From Emticicia aquatilis (GTDB lineage: Bacteria > Bacteroidota > Bacteroidia > Cytophagales > Spirosomataceae), in NCBI RefSeq assembly GCF_014644295.1, contig NZ_BMKK01000019.1:1-57714 (forward strand): a stretch of DNA of 57,714 bases. Reading direction: 5' to 3'. Below the pieces are notes generated by a model. The model was not told the DNA's origin. It ran no database searches and was given only the letters and a program-made list of their open reading frames with translations. Both the position numbers and the translations under genes were made by a program. This document shows positions 28,201-37,700 of the stretch, piece after piece. The stretch's first letter is position 1. Each line of letters starts with the position of its first letter.

Positions 28201-30096
28201 ATTATAATCTTAAACGGTTCGGTGACTGGTGGCGGTGCAACAAATATCAATAATACATTTTTCACGAATATTATTGTTAATAATAGCTCGCTCACAGCCG
28301 ATTTAGGAGTAAGTGTGAATATTAGCAATAATACACCAAACTTAAATCAAACTGTTAATTATACATTTACGGTTATCAATAATGGCAATGGAACACCTAA
28401 TAATGTACAAACGCTCATTTCACTTCCTGCGGGTTTTGTGGTAACAAACTTCAGCACCACTAATGGAGGATATGATATAAATTCAAGAATTTGGAATGTC
28501 GGAACAATTTCGGTTGGGCAAACATTTACATTAAATATTTCGGGTTATGCCACAATCGAGGGTATTGATTTTGCTATAATCTCGCTTATTAACACAAGTT
28601 TACAAGATAACCGTGCATTCAATAATATTGCAAAAGTGTGCTACGCAACGCCTGTGAGTATTTGTACTGGCGAAGGATACGTAGCTTACTTGGGCAAGCA
28701 AAACACTAATATTCAATGGTTTAAGAATGGAAGCCAAATCAATAATGCAACCGCCGATTCTTTATTTATAACTACTGCTGGCTCTTATTCGGCTACTTAT
28801 ACAAATAGTTGTGGTGAGTTAGTAATTACTCCAGCAGTTACAGTTATTACAGGCACGGTTCCCAATGCACCAATCATTACAGCTAATAAAACTGCTATTT
28901 GCGGTAATGAGTTGGTTCAACTCACTGCTTCGAGTTGCGGTTTGGGTAAAGTTTTGTGGAGTACTGGTGCAACGACCTCAACAATAAATATTAATACGGC
29001 GGGTACTTATACCGCATCTTGTGTAAATGGGTGTGGAACAAGCCAACCTTCTACTCCATTGATAATCAGCAATAATTGTCAAAATGCAGGAAAAATCGGA
29101 GACTACGTATGGTATGATAATAATAACAATGGTAAGCAAGACAGTAATGAATCGGGAGTAAAAAATGTCAGATTAGAACTTTATAAAGATGGTGTTTTTA
29201 CGGGGCTGAGTACATCAACCGATAGCACTGGTAAATACTTATTTTCAAATCTAACCACAGGAAATTATCAAGTAAAAATCTTACCGATTAGCCTTCCTGC
29301 AAAATATTATTTATCTAAAAAACCAAATGCTGCGACCGTAGCCGATAGTTTAGACTCTGATTTTGATAACTATACTGGCTTTAGCCCAGTTATCAATATA
29401 AATACCTCGATTCCTTCGCAGTCAGTTAACTTGACTATTGATGGCGGTATATTCTTGAAACCAGAAGCCGATATTAGCGACCCTTGTAGATGCTTTGGTG
29501 TGGAATATACTTTAGATGAAAAGAAAGAACTTTTTGAAACTGTAACCGTAAATGGACCAACTAACGACACTTGGAGAGTGATTGCACAAACAGGTATGCT
29601 CGCTTTGGATACCCTCGTAAAACGACCTGTGCTTATTGGTACTCTATTGACTGAGGTTTCACCTGGCAAATATCAAATAAATTTCACCCATGAAGATAAC
29701 ATTGGATATACAGTAAAGGTATCAAATGGAATTGACACACTTTCTATGTCGAATTTCTGCTCTATTTATCCTCAACTTACAGCCACTAAGCTCAATCAAA
29801 CAGTTTGTAGAAATGCCCCACCGATTCCGCTTAGTGCTACGATGAATTTACCGGGTACTGCACAGTTTTATTACATAGATAAACTGACTCAACAAAAAGT
29901 AATTATCACACAGTTTGACCCTAAAAAATTCACATCAGGCGAAACAGTTTATATCAAAATTGATGTAACTCCGGCCGATGGTCGTCTTTGTACATACGTT
30001 ATTACGCAAACAGTAAATATAAGTGTTTTTGATTGTAGTACAGAATGTAAACCAATCATTTGCGTGCCATTAACAATAGCTAAAACCAAAAATTAA
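25300..30096 (+). CDS. Large secreted DUF11-repeat protein with SdrD-B domain
   Basis: 1,598 residues. The signal peptide ends SITSLGQ. Residues about 35-195 are an N-terminal domain (VSYRVGLDADNKTYRLYMKS, NPGNQMTILGYGT) shared with the next gene. Then come about seven DUF11-type repeats of roughly 130 residues (YTLNISNIGNSAS, LPVGVSYNSFSGAGW). Residues about 1110-1265 have two Ig-like units with TILW-like motifs and cysteines. An SdrD-B domain starts near 1265 (KIGDYVWYDNNNNGKQD), and the end is Cys-rich (CKPIICVPLTIAKTKN). It is probably exported to the cell surface or a matrix. The downstream paralog starts 35 bp later. Confidence 0.88.
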   Translation: MKDSITCINNRGRTSTSILWFVMLLFVSITSLGQVSYRVGLDADNKTYRLYMKSAVGYTGIQAKISTAQMTIVVPHGTGNDYFQPTNIKGKLAGTNQMSWGATRVDKPNENQLSDYISFGFSGSGSQVLFDIIANQEIELLNFQNAGSCVGTVNLISNTDPFLAPNSQNTNPGNQMTILGYGTSNAYSSNYGGGANCQTSFPDLTVGISGSSNITAGINTNYTISVNNIGTDVSNGQITVSTTLPVGVSYNSFSGAGWSVSSAIQSNGSTIVTASTNNVVAINGSLSQLVLNVTASESIGNGNSITISSLLSGGEDNNLTNNSASTNSLVTVNSPNLSLAMNGPSTINPNQSANYTLNISNIGNSASVGTVTANITIPNGLSYNSFTGNGWVYGSSTLQNGGAILLTFTNTNVINANTSANALILNLTAGSNTSNNMVLPVVAAVSGGGDNTNSNNVSSVNTTVIIGSVANLALNISGPSSIIAGVSSSFTINVSNTGTAATDGQIVTTSILPVGFIYNSFVGAGWSVVATAQGNGTTLLTSTYNGIITAGGAATPLVINTITQSSLGTGTTYIIGNTLSGGGTIGSISSNYNVIVNAAANLSLVINGINNINAGGTGSYVFTLSNNGSTPSSGIITNTITLPAGVNYSSFTGNGWIFVNAVPQLNGTTLVTFTYNNNIAGNSSASSLSLNLSFANNLTINSSIIINSIITGTGINTNSSITLIVGSSPIPDLQLSINGTTVTNPNGLASYTINVSNTGTTTSNGPISVSLLIPNGLSYTSFTGSGWSYGSSTLQTGGAILVTFTTNNIINAGASNNSLVVNLTAGANVVNNTIFTIPGNVSGGGETNTGNNSSSANLTIITQGGPILTATINGVLNVDINYSYNYTINVNNIGTAATTGTTTVTTVLPIGVFYNSTSGNGWISVAIPQPNGTTLVVSTYNGIIEANGVANQLILNITPSGILTAGSIIILNGSVTGGGATNINNTFFTNIIVNNSSLTADLGVSVNISNNTPNLNQTVNYTFTVINNGNGTPNNVQTLISLPAGFVVTNFSTTNGGYDINSRIWNVGTISVGQTFTLNISGYATIEGIDFAIISLINTSLQDNRAFNNIAKVCYATPVSICTGEGYVAYLGKQNTNIQWFKNGSQINNATADSLFITTAGSYSATYTNSCGELVITPAVTVITGTVPNAPIITANKTAICGNELVQLTASSCGLGKVLWSTGATTSTININTAGTYTASCVNGCGTSQPSTPLIISNNCQNAGKIGDYVWYDNNNNGKQDSNESGVKNVRLELYKDGVFTGLSTSTDSTGKYLFSNLTTGNYQVKILPISLPAKYYLSKKPNAATVADSLDSDFDNYTGFSPVININTSIPSQSVNLTIDGGIFLKPEADISDPCRCFGVEYTLDEKKELFETVTVNGPTNDTWRVIAQTGMLALDTLVKRPVLIGTLLTEVSPGKYQINFTHEDNIGYTVKVSNGIDTLSMSNFCSIYPQLTATKLNQTVCRNAPPIPLSATMNLPGTAQFYYIDKLTQQKVIITQFDPKKFTSGETVYIKIDVTPADGRLCTYVITQTVNISVFDCSTECKPIICVPLTIAKTKN

Positions 30097-30131
30097 TCCC
30101 CCTTACAACAAAGGACTATCTAAAAAATATC

Positions 30132-32498
30132 ATGAATAAAACATTCAAGATTTTCGGAAAAACATTATCGGCCACAACAGTATTGATTTTTTTGATGTCT
30201 ATCATTGGTCAAAACAGTTTTGGGCAAATTAGCTATCGAGTTGGCTTAGATGCCGATAAAGTAACTTACAGAGTTTTTATGAAGTCGGTGGCTTCTTACT
30301 CAAATATTCAAGCCAAAATCAGTACGGCTCAGGTAACACTCATAGTACCTCATGGTATTGGGGCAAGTCAATTTTTGGTTTCGAATCTGCAAGGAAAATC
30401 CGTAGGTAGCAATCAGATGAACTGGGGTGTATCGAGAGTAGATGCCCCAAATGAAAATAAAGCTGCCGACTATATTTCTTTTGGATATAATGGCAGTGGT
30501 AGCCCTCTCCTATTCAATATTGTGGCGGGTGAAGAAATTGAGTTGTTTAACTTCAAAAACACAGGTACTTGTACTGGAAGTGTAGCTCTTATTACGAATA
30601 CTGACCCATTTTCGCCACCAAATTCAGCTAATACAAACCCTGGTAATCAGATGACCGTATTGGGCTTTGGTACTGGGAATGCCTACCAAAGTAATTACGG
30701 AGGTTCGGTTACTTGCCTTACTTCAACTACCGTGGCCGATATTACAGCTGCCATTACAGGCTCTAACGTAGTTACAAGCAATACTGCCACTAATTATACA
30801 ATTAATGTAAGTAACATCGGTACTGCCGCCAGTAATGGCACTATTACGGTCAGTACAACATTACCCGCAGGAGTTGTATATAATTCAACCTCGGGAAGTG
30901 GCTGGAGTTCGAGTACAAGTCCACAAACTGGAGGAGCAACATTAGTAAGTTCTACTTATAACCAAAGCATTGCTACTGGGGCAAGTGCCACACCGCTTCT
31001 CATCAATGTAACACCAAGTAATGCCTTAAATATTGGTTCAAGTTTTACACTTAATGGAGTAGTTGCTGGTGGAGGAGAAACCAACCTTACAAATAATAGT
31101 TTCAATAAAACATCAACGATTCAAGCCAATACAACTTCAACAGATTTAGGCGTTTCGGTGGGTGTTAATAGTACCACTTCAACCATTGGTGGAAATGTTA
31201 TTTTTACATATACAGCTCAAAACTTCGGTTCGATAAGTGCTTCGAATATCCAAAACCAAATTTCACTCCCAGCTGGTTTTACGATTAGTAATATCAATGT
31301 ACCTGCGGGAACAACTTTTAACCAAACAACAAAAATTTGGACAATCAATACGCTAACTGCCAGCCAAAATATTCAGTTGGTGATTACTGGTAGTCCAACA
31401 ACCGAAGGTGTATCTCATACTTTTATTAATTTCATCACATCGAGTGTTACCGAAACTAATACTTCAAATAACCTTGCAACTGCCTGTTATTCAATACCTG
31501 TTAAGCTTTGTGCTGGCACAAATTATATTGCACGCATTGATAAGAAATTTACGAACATACAATGGTATAAAAATGCCTCGATAATCTCGGGGGCAATTAC
31601 TGATACTTTAGTAATTAATAGTGCAGGTACTTATACTTTTACATCTTCAGTAACAACAATTAGTTGCCCTTTAGTAGTGACGGCTAATACCAATACTTCA
31701 ACTTTGGTCATCAATCCTACAAGTGTAAATACTTGTGGAAATTACAATTTAACAAGTCTAAAAGTTACACTAAATGGCAATACAATAACCAACAGTTTAA
31801 GTTATTATAAAACCCAAGCCGATGCACTTGCTGGTACAAATCAATTAGGTAGTTTCGTAACCCAAAGTGGTAAATATTGGATTCGCTACAAGCCTTCTAA
31901 TGACTGTCCGTACATTGGTTCGGTAGATGTAATTTTGAGTTCATCTTTGAGCTTTACACAACCAAGTCCAACCTGTGCAGCTAATTTTGATTTGGCCAGT
32001 GTCGAACTCTTTAATAATGGCGTAAAGGTTACCAGTGGTATTACATATTATGGCACTTTCTCTAATTTTGCGAGTAGTGTTGTAATTTATCCATTGAGTG
32101 GCACGATTGTATCAAATTCTGGTCTATACTATGCTACCGTAAAAAACAGCAATGGTTGTATTAGTTTGGCATCTATTCAAGTAAAACTTACGGGTCCGAG
32201 AACACCGAGTGTGACGGACGTAAGTAATCAATGTCCAGCAACAACCGTAAATTTGCTTTCATTAAATCCTTATCCTTCAACAGTTGGAGGGGTCTTTGAA
32301 TGGCACATAAGTAATAGTGCAACTTCGGCACTGGTCAATACGCCATCGGCAGCAGGGGCTGGCACTTACTATATTTTTGAAAAAAGCACGAATGGTTGCA
32401 TAAGTAATGGAGATGCCGTAAAAGTTGTTATCCAAAGCTGTTGTAGCACACCTGATTGTGCTCCATTCAGAATGCTAAAAACAAGCAGCATTAAATAA
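30132..32498 (+). CDS. Secreted DUF11-type protein, shorter paralog of the preceding gene
   Basis: 788 residues. The signal peptide is followed by ISYRVGLDADKVTYRVFMKS, roughly 60 percent identical by eye to the same domain of the upstream gene over about 160 residues. Only two DUF11-like repeats follow, then Ig-like units (NIQWYKNASIISGA) and a Cys-rich end CCSTPDCAPFRMLKT that recalls the C...CxP...KT end of the paralog. The 35-bp gap suggests co-transcription. It probably arose by tandem duplication with gain or loss of repeats. Surface protein, function unknown. Confidence 0.85.
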   Translation: MNKTFKIFGKTLSATTVLIFLMSIIGQNSFGQISYRVGLDADKVTYRVFMKSVASYSNIQAKISTAQVTLIVPHGIGASQFLVSNLQGKSVGSNQMNWGVSRVDAPNENKAADYISFGYNGSGSPLLFNIVAGEEIELFNFKNTGTCTGSVALITNTDPFSPPNSANTNPGNQMTVLGFGTGNAYQSNYGGSVTCLTSTTVADITAAITGSNVVTSNTATNYTINVSNIGTAASNGTITVSTTLPAGVVYNSTSGSGWSSSTSPQTGGATLVSSTYNQSIATGASATPLLINVTPSNALNIGSSFTLNGVVAGGGETNLTNNSFNKTSTIQANTTSTDLGVSVGVNSTTSTIGGNVIFTYTAQNFGSISASNIQNQISLPAGFTISNINVPAGTTFNQTTKIWTINTLTASQNIQLVITGSPTTEGVSHTFINFITSSVTETNTSNNLATACYSIPVKLCAGTNYIARIDKKFTNIQWYKNASIISGAITDTLVINSAGTYTFTSSVTTISCPLVVTANTNTSTLVINPTSVNTCGNYNLTSLKVTLNGNTITNSLSYYKTQADALAGTNQLGSFVTQSGKYWIRYKPSNDCPYIGSVDVILSSSLSFTQPSPTCAANFDLASVELFNNGVKVTSGITYYGTFSNFASSVVIYPLSGTIVSNSGLYYATVKNSNGCISLASIQVKLTGPRTPSVTDVSNQCPATTVNLLSLNPYPSTVGGVFEWHISNSATSALVNTPSAAGAGTYYIFEKSTNGCISNGDAVKVVIQSCCSTPDCAPFRMLKTSSIK

Positions 32499-32613
32499 GC
32501 AAAATACTAATAATCAATAGTTTATATAGAATTTAACGAATAAAAACTTCCTAAATATGTTTATTTAAGAACACTGTTTTATGGAAGTTTTTATTCTTAA
32601 AATATATTTGCCA

Positions 32614-33969
32614 ATGTTCAGATTTTATTTTATTGTCATAATAAATTTACTATTATTTGAGCCATTAGAACCCATAGCAGGTTATCAAATAGTAGGAAAT
32701 ATAAAAGATTTAAAGGCAAATAAATGTCTGTTAGGTTATTATTTTGGCTCGTCGAATCAGGTTGTTTTTGTTGATACTGCCAAGGTTGATACCAAAGGTA
32801 ATTTTGTTTTTGAAGGTAATCAACAACTCGCTGAAGGACTTTATTTTGTTGAGTTCCCGACAAAAAAACGCCTTGATTTAGTAATTGGAGCAGGCCAAAA
32901 TTTTGAATTTTCGACTGATTTTGCAAATTTAAACAATCACATTTCTTTCAAAAACTCAGACGAAAATACGCTTTATTATAGCTATATTAATTTTGTTCGC
33001 CCTCGACAAGCATCTCTAAAAACTCGGTTAAGTACAGAACAAAATAGCAAGATTCAGCAAGAATTATACACTTTTCAAACAAGCTTTTTTAAAGAAAAAA
33101 GCGGGCATTTGGCTACCAGTATTTTGGCAGCCAACGAAATACCTTATATTCCGACCTTTACGCTGCCCAACGGAAAACCCGATAATGACAAGGTATACCA
33201 CTATTACAAAAATCATTTATTTGACAATATAAATTTAGGAGACGAACGATTGACTCGGACGAATCTGATTGAACCAAAAATCGACGAATACATTCAGAAA
33301 CTTACTTATCAAGTGGCTGATTCTGCCATAAAATCGGTAGATGCACTCATGCAAAAGGCTCCAGTGCCAGCTTTTAGAAAATATTTTGCCTCGAAAATGC
33401 TCAATTTCTATCAAAAAAAGCCATTTATTGGAGCTGAAAACGTATATATACATCTAATTGACCGCTATTATATCAATGAACCAAACTTGTGGGATGCTTC
33501 GGCACTCAAGCAAATGACATCTCGGGCAAATACGCTCCGCCCCCTCCTACTCGGTAAGAAAATTCCGAATATGACCGTAACTGGCACTGATGGGAAAATG
33601 TATTCTTTACACGATATTCAAGCACGCTATACGATACTCTATATTTATAGCCTCGACTGCCCTCACTGCCAAGAACACGCCCCTAAAGTAGCGGCACTAC
33701 AAACTAAATTAGCAGTCAAAGGTGTTAAATTCTTTGCCGTTGCAGTAGAACGTGACGAAGCCAAGTGGCGTAATTTTATTGCCAAATATCACACTCAAAA
33801 CCTCTTAAATTTGATGGATAAAAATAATATCATCAACTTCGTGAAAGAATATAATACGGTAGAATACCCAACTGATTTTGTGCTGGATTCTCAAAAAAGA
33901 ATTGTAGGAAAGCAAATAAATCCTGCTCTTTTGGAAGACTACATAAAATATTTAGACCAGAAGAAATAA
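32614..33969 (+). CDS. DUF4369/thioredoxin-fold periplasmic oxidoreductase
   Basis: About 451 residues from ATG 32614 (MFRFYFIVIINLLLFEPLEP), giving a signal peptide; an in-frame start 11 codons upstream (32581) is an alternative. The N-terminal beta domain resembles DUF4369 (YQIVGNIKDLKANK), a helical DUF5106-like middle follows, and a C-terminal thioredoxin fold at about 320-450 has YIYSLDCPHCQEHAP (CPHC, the DsbA-type motif) and the cis-Pro region VEYPTDFVLD. It is likely periplasmic, handling disulfides of exported proteins such as the Cys-rich neighbours, although that link is inferred. A terminator follows. Confidence 0.85.
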   Translation: MFRFYFIVIINLLLFEPLEPIAGYQIVGNIKDLKANKCLLGYYFGSSNQVVFVDTAKVDTKGNFVFEGNQQLAEGLYFVEFPTKKRLDLVIGAGQNFEFSTDFANLNNHISFKNSDENTLYYSYINFVRPRQASLKTRLSTEQNSKIQQELYTFQTSFFKEKSGHLATSILAANEIPYIPTFTLPNGKPDNDKVYHYYKNHLFDNINLGDERLTRTNLIEPKIDEYIQKLTYQVADSAIKSVDALMQKAPVPAFRKYFASKMLNFYQKKPFIGAENVYIHLIDRYYINEPNLWDASALKQMTSRANTLRPLLLGKKIPNMTVTGTDGKMYSLHDIQARYTILYIYSLDCPHCQEHAPKVAALQTKLAVKGVKFFAVAVERDEAKWRNFIAKYHTQNLLNLMDKNNIINFVKEYNTVEYPTDFVLDSQKRIVGKQINPALLEDYIKYLDQKK

Positions 33970-33984
33970 ACTTTTTGAAAATAA

Positions 33985-34011
33985 AAATAAGACTCAATGA
34001 GTCTTATTTTA
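33985..34011 (+). terminator. Terminator after the thioredoxin-like gene
   Basis: A near-perfect hairpin with stem AAAATAAGACTCA pairing to TGAGTCTTATTTT, 15 bp past the stop codon. Confidence 0.75.
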
Positions 34012-34080
34012 TATAATTTGCTTGCATTTGAAACTTACTAAACAACCCACGCTGTTTGTGTGCTTACTCCTATTAAAATT

Positions 34081-34407
34081 TTAAATATTTGTAGTTTCGT
34101 AAATAAATTCTTTTAGGTGTTTTCGTCTCCTTCTCGATACATTTAGTTCAACATTATTGACTAATTTCACGACTGCGTAGTTTTCAAGAGTTTTTGATAA
34201 ATATCTGATATTAACTGCATTAGAACGATTTATTCTAAAAAAACCGTGTTCAGAAAAAGTACTATACAAGATTTTTAGTGTTTTGGCTAAGATAATTTTT
34301 TTGCCGTTTTTGAAGTGAAGCTCTGTATAATTTACATTTCCTTTGAGCATGACTATTTCATCAGCAAAGACTCTTTTTTTGTGCAATATTTTCACTGTAT
34401 TCATCAT
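34081..34407 (-). CDS. LytTR-domain DNA-binding protein
   Basis: 108 residues that are all LytTR domain: IVMLKGNVNYTELHFKNGKK, ILAKTLKILYSTF, GFFRINRSNAVNIRYL, and ELNVSRRRRKHLKEF. There is no receiver domain, so it acts without a phosphorylation switch of its own. It starts 9 bp after a gene for a 39-residue lipoprotein on the same strand, suggesting a two-gene unit. The targets are unknown; the neighbouring giant surface-protein genes are candidates only by position. Confidence 0.88.
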   Translation of the reverse strand: MMNTVKILHKKRVFADEIVMLKGNVNYTELHFKNGKKIILAKTLKILYSTFSEHGFFRINRSNAVNIRYLSKTLENYAVVKLVNNVELNVSRRRRKHLKEFIYETTNI

Positions 34408-34416
34408 GGATGCTTA

Positions 34417-34536
34417 TTAAAATGCGAGAATAACCTTGTGTTTTCCTTGGCTTTTAGGAGATATTTGCCATTCGTATCCTGTACAGGCACTAACACACAG
34501 GATTAGTAAGATGAAAATGGATAATTTTCGTTTCAT
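34417..34536 (-). CDS. 39-residue putative lipoprotein
   Basis: A short gene with a textbook start: basic N-terminus, hydrophobic stretch LSIFILLILCV and the lipobox VSAC, leaving a mature peptide of about 24 residues with Cys as its first residue (CTGYEWQISPKSQGKHK). It lies directly upstream of the LytTR gene with a 9-bp gap. The family is unknown. It might be a membrane-anchored peptide linked to the regulator. Confidence 0.55.
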   Translation of the reverse strand: MKRKLSIFILLILCVSACTGYEWQISPKSQGKHKVILAF

Positions 34537-34715
34537 GGTTTTGTTTAATGTGTTTTGAGTTACGTATATAAATGCAAGATAAACCTTATTTTATACATAA
34601 AAACCCCCATCTCAGTAGTGAATTGTTTCTTTTCATGAATGATATGATTTGTTTTGTAAGTGATATTGCACGACTCCAAATCTCGTATAATTCATGATTT
34701 TACCTTCATCAAAAG

Positions 34716-37700
34716 CTAATTACAAGCTCTAATTTCAGCCTTAAACACCGTCCCACTATTGGCCACAAAACCTGCCAGCAGTTCAATTACTTTTCCTGCC
34801 TGATAAGCTACATTGGCCGGTGCATTTACCTTATTGGAAGCAGCTATTCTTTGTACAGCTTGTTCGGTTATAGTACCTGTTACATTATTCGTAATCGTGT
34901 TTGTAGCAGGAATGACCGAAACAGTATTTAAGCTTTGATTTCCAGCCAAAATAGGATTTGAAGAAATTACTCTTATACGATAGTTAGTTCCTCCTGTTGT
35001 AACCATTGGAATCTGGCAAGTGATAGTCCCAGCAGAGGTGGTAGTTCCAATATTCGTTGAATTACTGAAGCTTCCGTTAACATCTGAGAGTTGTATAATA
35101 AAATTATTGTTCAAATTAAATGCTCCATTTGTCGAAAAACTAACATCTACCGAACTACCTGCACAAATCGAATTGTTACTGAGCGTAGGGATAGAGATTG
35201 TCGATAAACTTCCGACAATCGTAAAAGTAGTAGAAACAGGCCCATAGGTAATTCCTCCACCACGATTATCTTGGGCATAGCCTGTGATTGTAACCGTATA
35301 AGTACCAGGAAGAAGATTTCTACCGAAAACATCTTGTCCTAAATTATCAAAAAGAGCAAAAGGTTGAACATTTTGAAGAATTGTCCAATTTTGTTGAGGC
35401 CCAACGATGTTCATCTCAATACTTTCGATAATAATGCTTGAACAAAGAGGAACAGCTAAAATAGATGTTGGTTCAGTGAGTTGTTGGATAGTCAGACCAT
35501 TACTCAACGAAACCAAAGACTGATAAGGATTTCCTGCTTTAACGAACTGTAAATCAAGGATTTGTGTACAAGGGTCAACTCCCGAAACAATGACATTGGT
35601 AGTTGTGGTTGCTGAACAAACTCCACCAATAGCCATAACGGTATAAATACCAGCATTTATAGGTAAAGCATTTGAAATAATTACGGTCGAATTTGTGCTG
35701 CTAAAACTATTGGGCCCCGTCCAAATATAACTTGAAGGTGTTGTTCCGATTCCAGCTATTATATTTAATTCAATGGTTTGGCCAACATTATATGGCCCTG
35801 TGTTCGAGGCAGAGATATTAAGGTCATTGGTAAATGTAACACTTGTCGTAGCAGTAGCAGTACAACCATTCCCTCCAGTTACCGTAACGGTATAAGTCCC
35901 TGATGATATGATATTTACAGTTGATGATGTACCCAAATTATTTGACCATAAATAACTGCCAACTCCCGAAGCTGTTCGCTGAACACTCGTTACCGAACAA
36001 CTCAAATTTGCATCCCCCGAAATACTGGCATTGGGTGGGGTATTGTCAAGGGTTACCGAAGTCGTGGCGGTAGCGGTACAGCCATTTGTTCCAGTAACCG
36101 TAACCGTATAAGTCCCTGATGATATGATATTTACAGTTGATGATGTACCCAAATTATTTGACCATAAATAACTGCCAAATCCCGAAGCTGTTCGCTGAAC
36201 ACTCGTTACCGAACAACTCAAATTTGCATCCCCCGAAATACTGGCATTGGGTGGTATGTTATCAAGGATTACCGAAGTCGTAGCAGTAGCGGTACAGCCA
36301 TTTGTTCCAGTTACCGTAACCGTATAAGTGCCTGATGATATGATATTTACAGTTGCCGATGTACCCAAACTATTCGACCATAAATAACTTCCAACTCCCG
36401 AGGCAGTTCGTTGAACACTCGTTACCGAACAACTCAAATTTACATTACCCGAAATACTGGCATTGGGTGGGGTGTTATCAAGGGTCACTGAAGTCGTAGC
36501 AGTAGCGGTACAGCCATTTGTTCCAGTTACCGTAACCGTATAAGTGCCTGATGATATGATATTTACAGTTGCCGATGTACCCAAACTATTCGACCATAAA
36601 TAACTTCCAACTCCCGACGCCGTTCGTTGAACACTCGTTACCGAACAACTCAAATTTACATTACCCGATATACTGGCATTGGGTGGGGTGTTATCAAGGG
36701 TTACCGAAGTCGTAGCAGTAGCGGTACAGCCATTTATTCCAGTTACCGTAACCGTATAAGTACCTGATGATGTGATATTTACAGTTGCCGATGTACCCAA
36801 ACTATTCGACCATAAATAACTGCCAACTCCCGAAGCTGTTCGCTGAACACTCGTTACCGAACAACTCAAATTTACATTACCCGATATACTGGCATTGGGT
36901 GGGGTATTGTCAAGGGTTACCGAAGTCGTGGCAGTAACGGTACAGCCATTTGTTCCAGTTACCGTAACTGTATATGTTCCTGATGATATGATATTTACAG
37001 TTGCCGATGTACCCAAACTATTCGACCATAAATAACTGCCAACTCCCGAAGCTGTTCGCTGAACACTCGTTACCGAACAACTCAAATTTACATTACCCGA
37101 TATACTGGCATTGGGTGGGGTGTTGTCAAGGCTTACTGAAGTTGTAGCAGTAGCGGTACAACCATTTGCTCCAGTAATCGTAACCGTATAAGTCCCTGAT
37201 GATGTGATATTTACAGTTGATGAGGTACCCAAACTATTCGACCATAAATAACTGCCAACTCCCGAAGCTGTTCGTTGAACACTCGTTACCGAACAACTCA
37301 AATTTGCATCCCCCGAAATACTGGCATTGGGTGGGGTGTTATCAAGGGTTACCGAAGTCGTAGCAGTAGCAGTACAGCCATTTACTCCAGTTACCGTAAC
37401 TGTATATGTTCCTGATGATATGATATTTACAGTTGATGATGTACCCAAACTATTCGACCATAAATAACTGCCAACTCCCGACGCCGTTCGTTGAACACTC
37501 GTTACCGAACAACTTAAATTTACATTACCCGATATACTGGCATTGGGTGGGGTGTTGTCAAGGCTTACCGAAGTTGTAGCAGTAGCGGTACAGCCATTTG
37601 CTCCAGTTACCGTAACGGTGTAAGTCCCTGATGATGTGATATTTACAGTTGATGAGGTACCCAAACTATTCGACCATAAATAACTGCCAACTCCCGAAGC

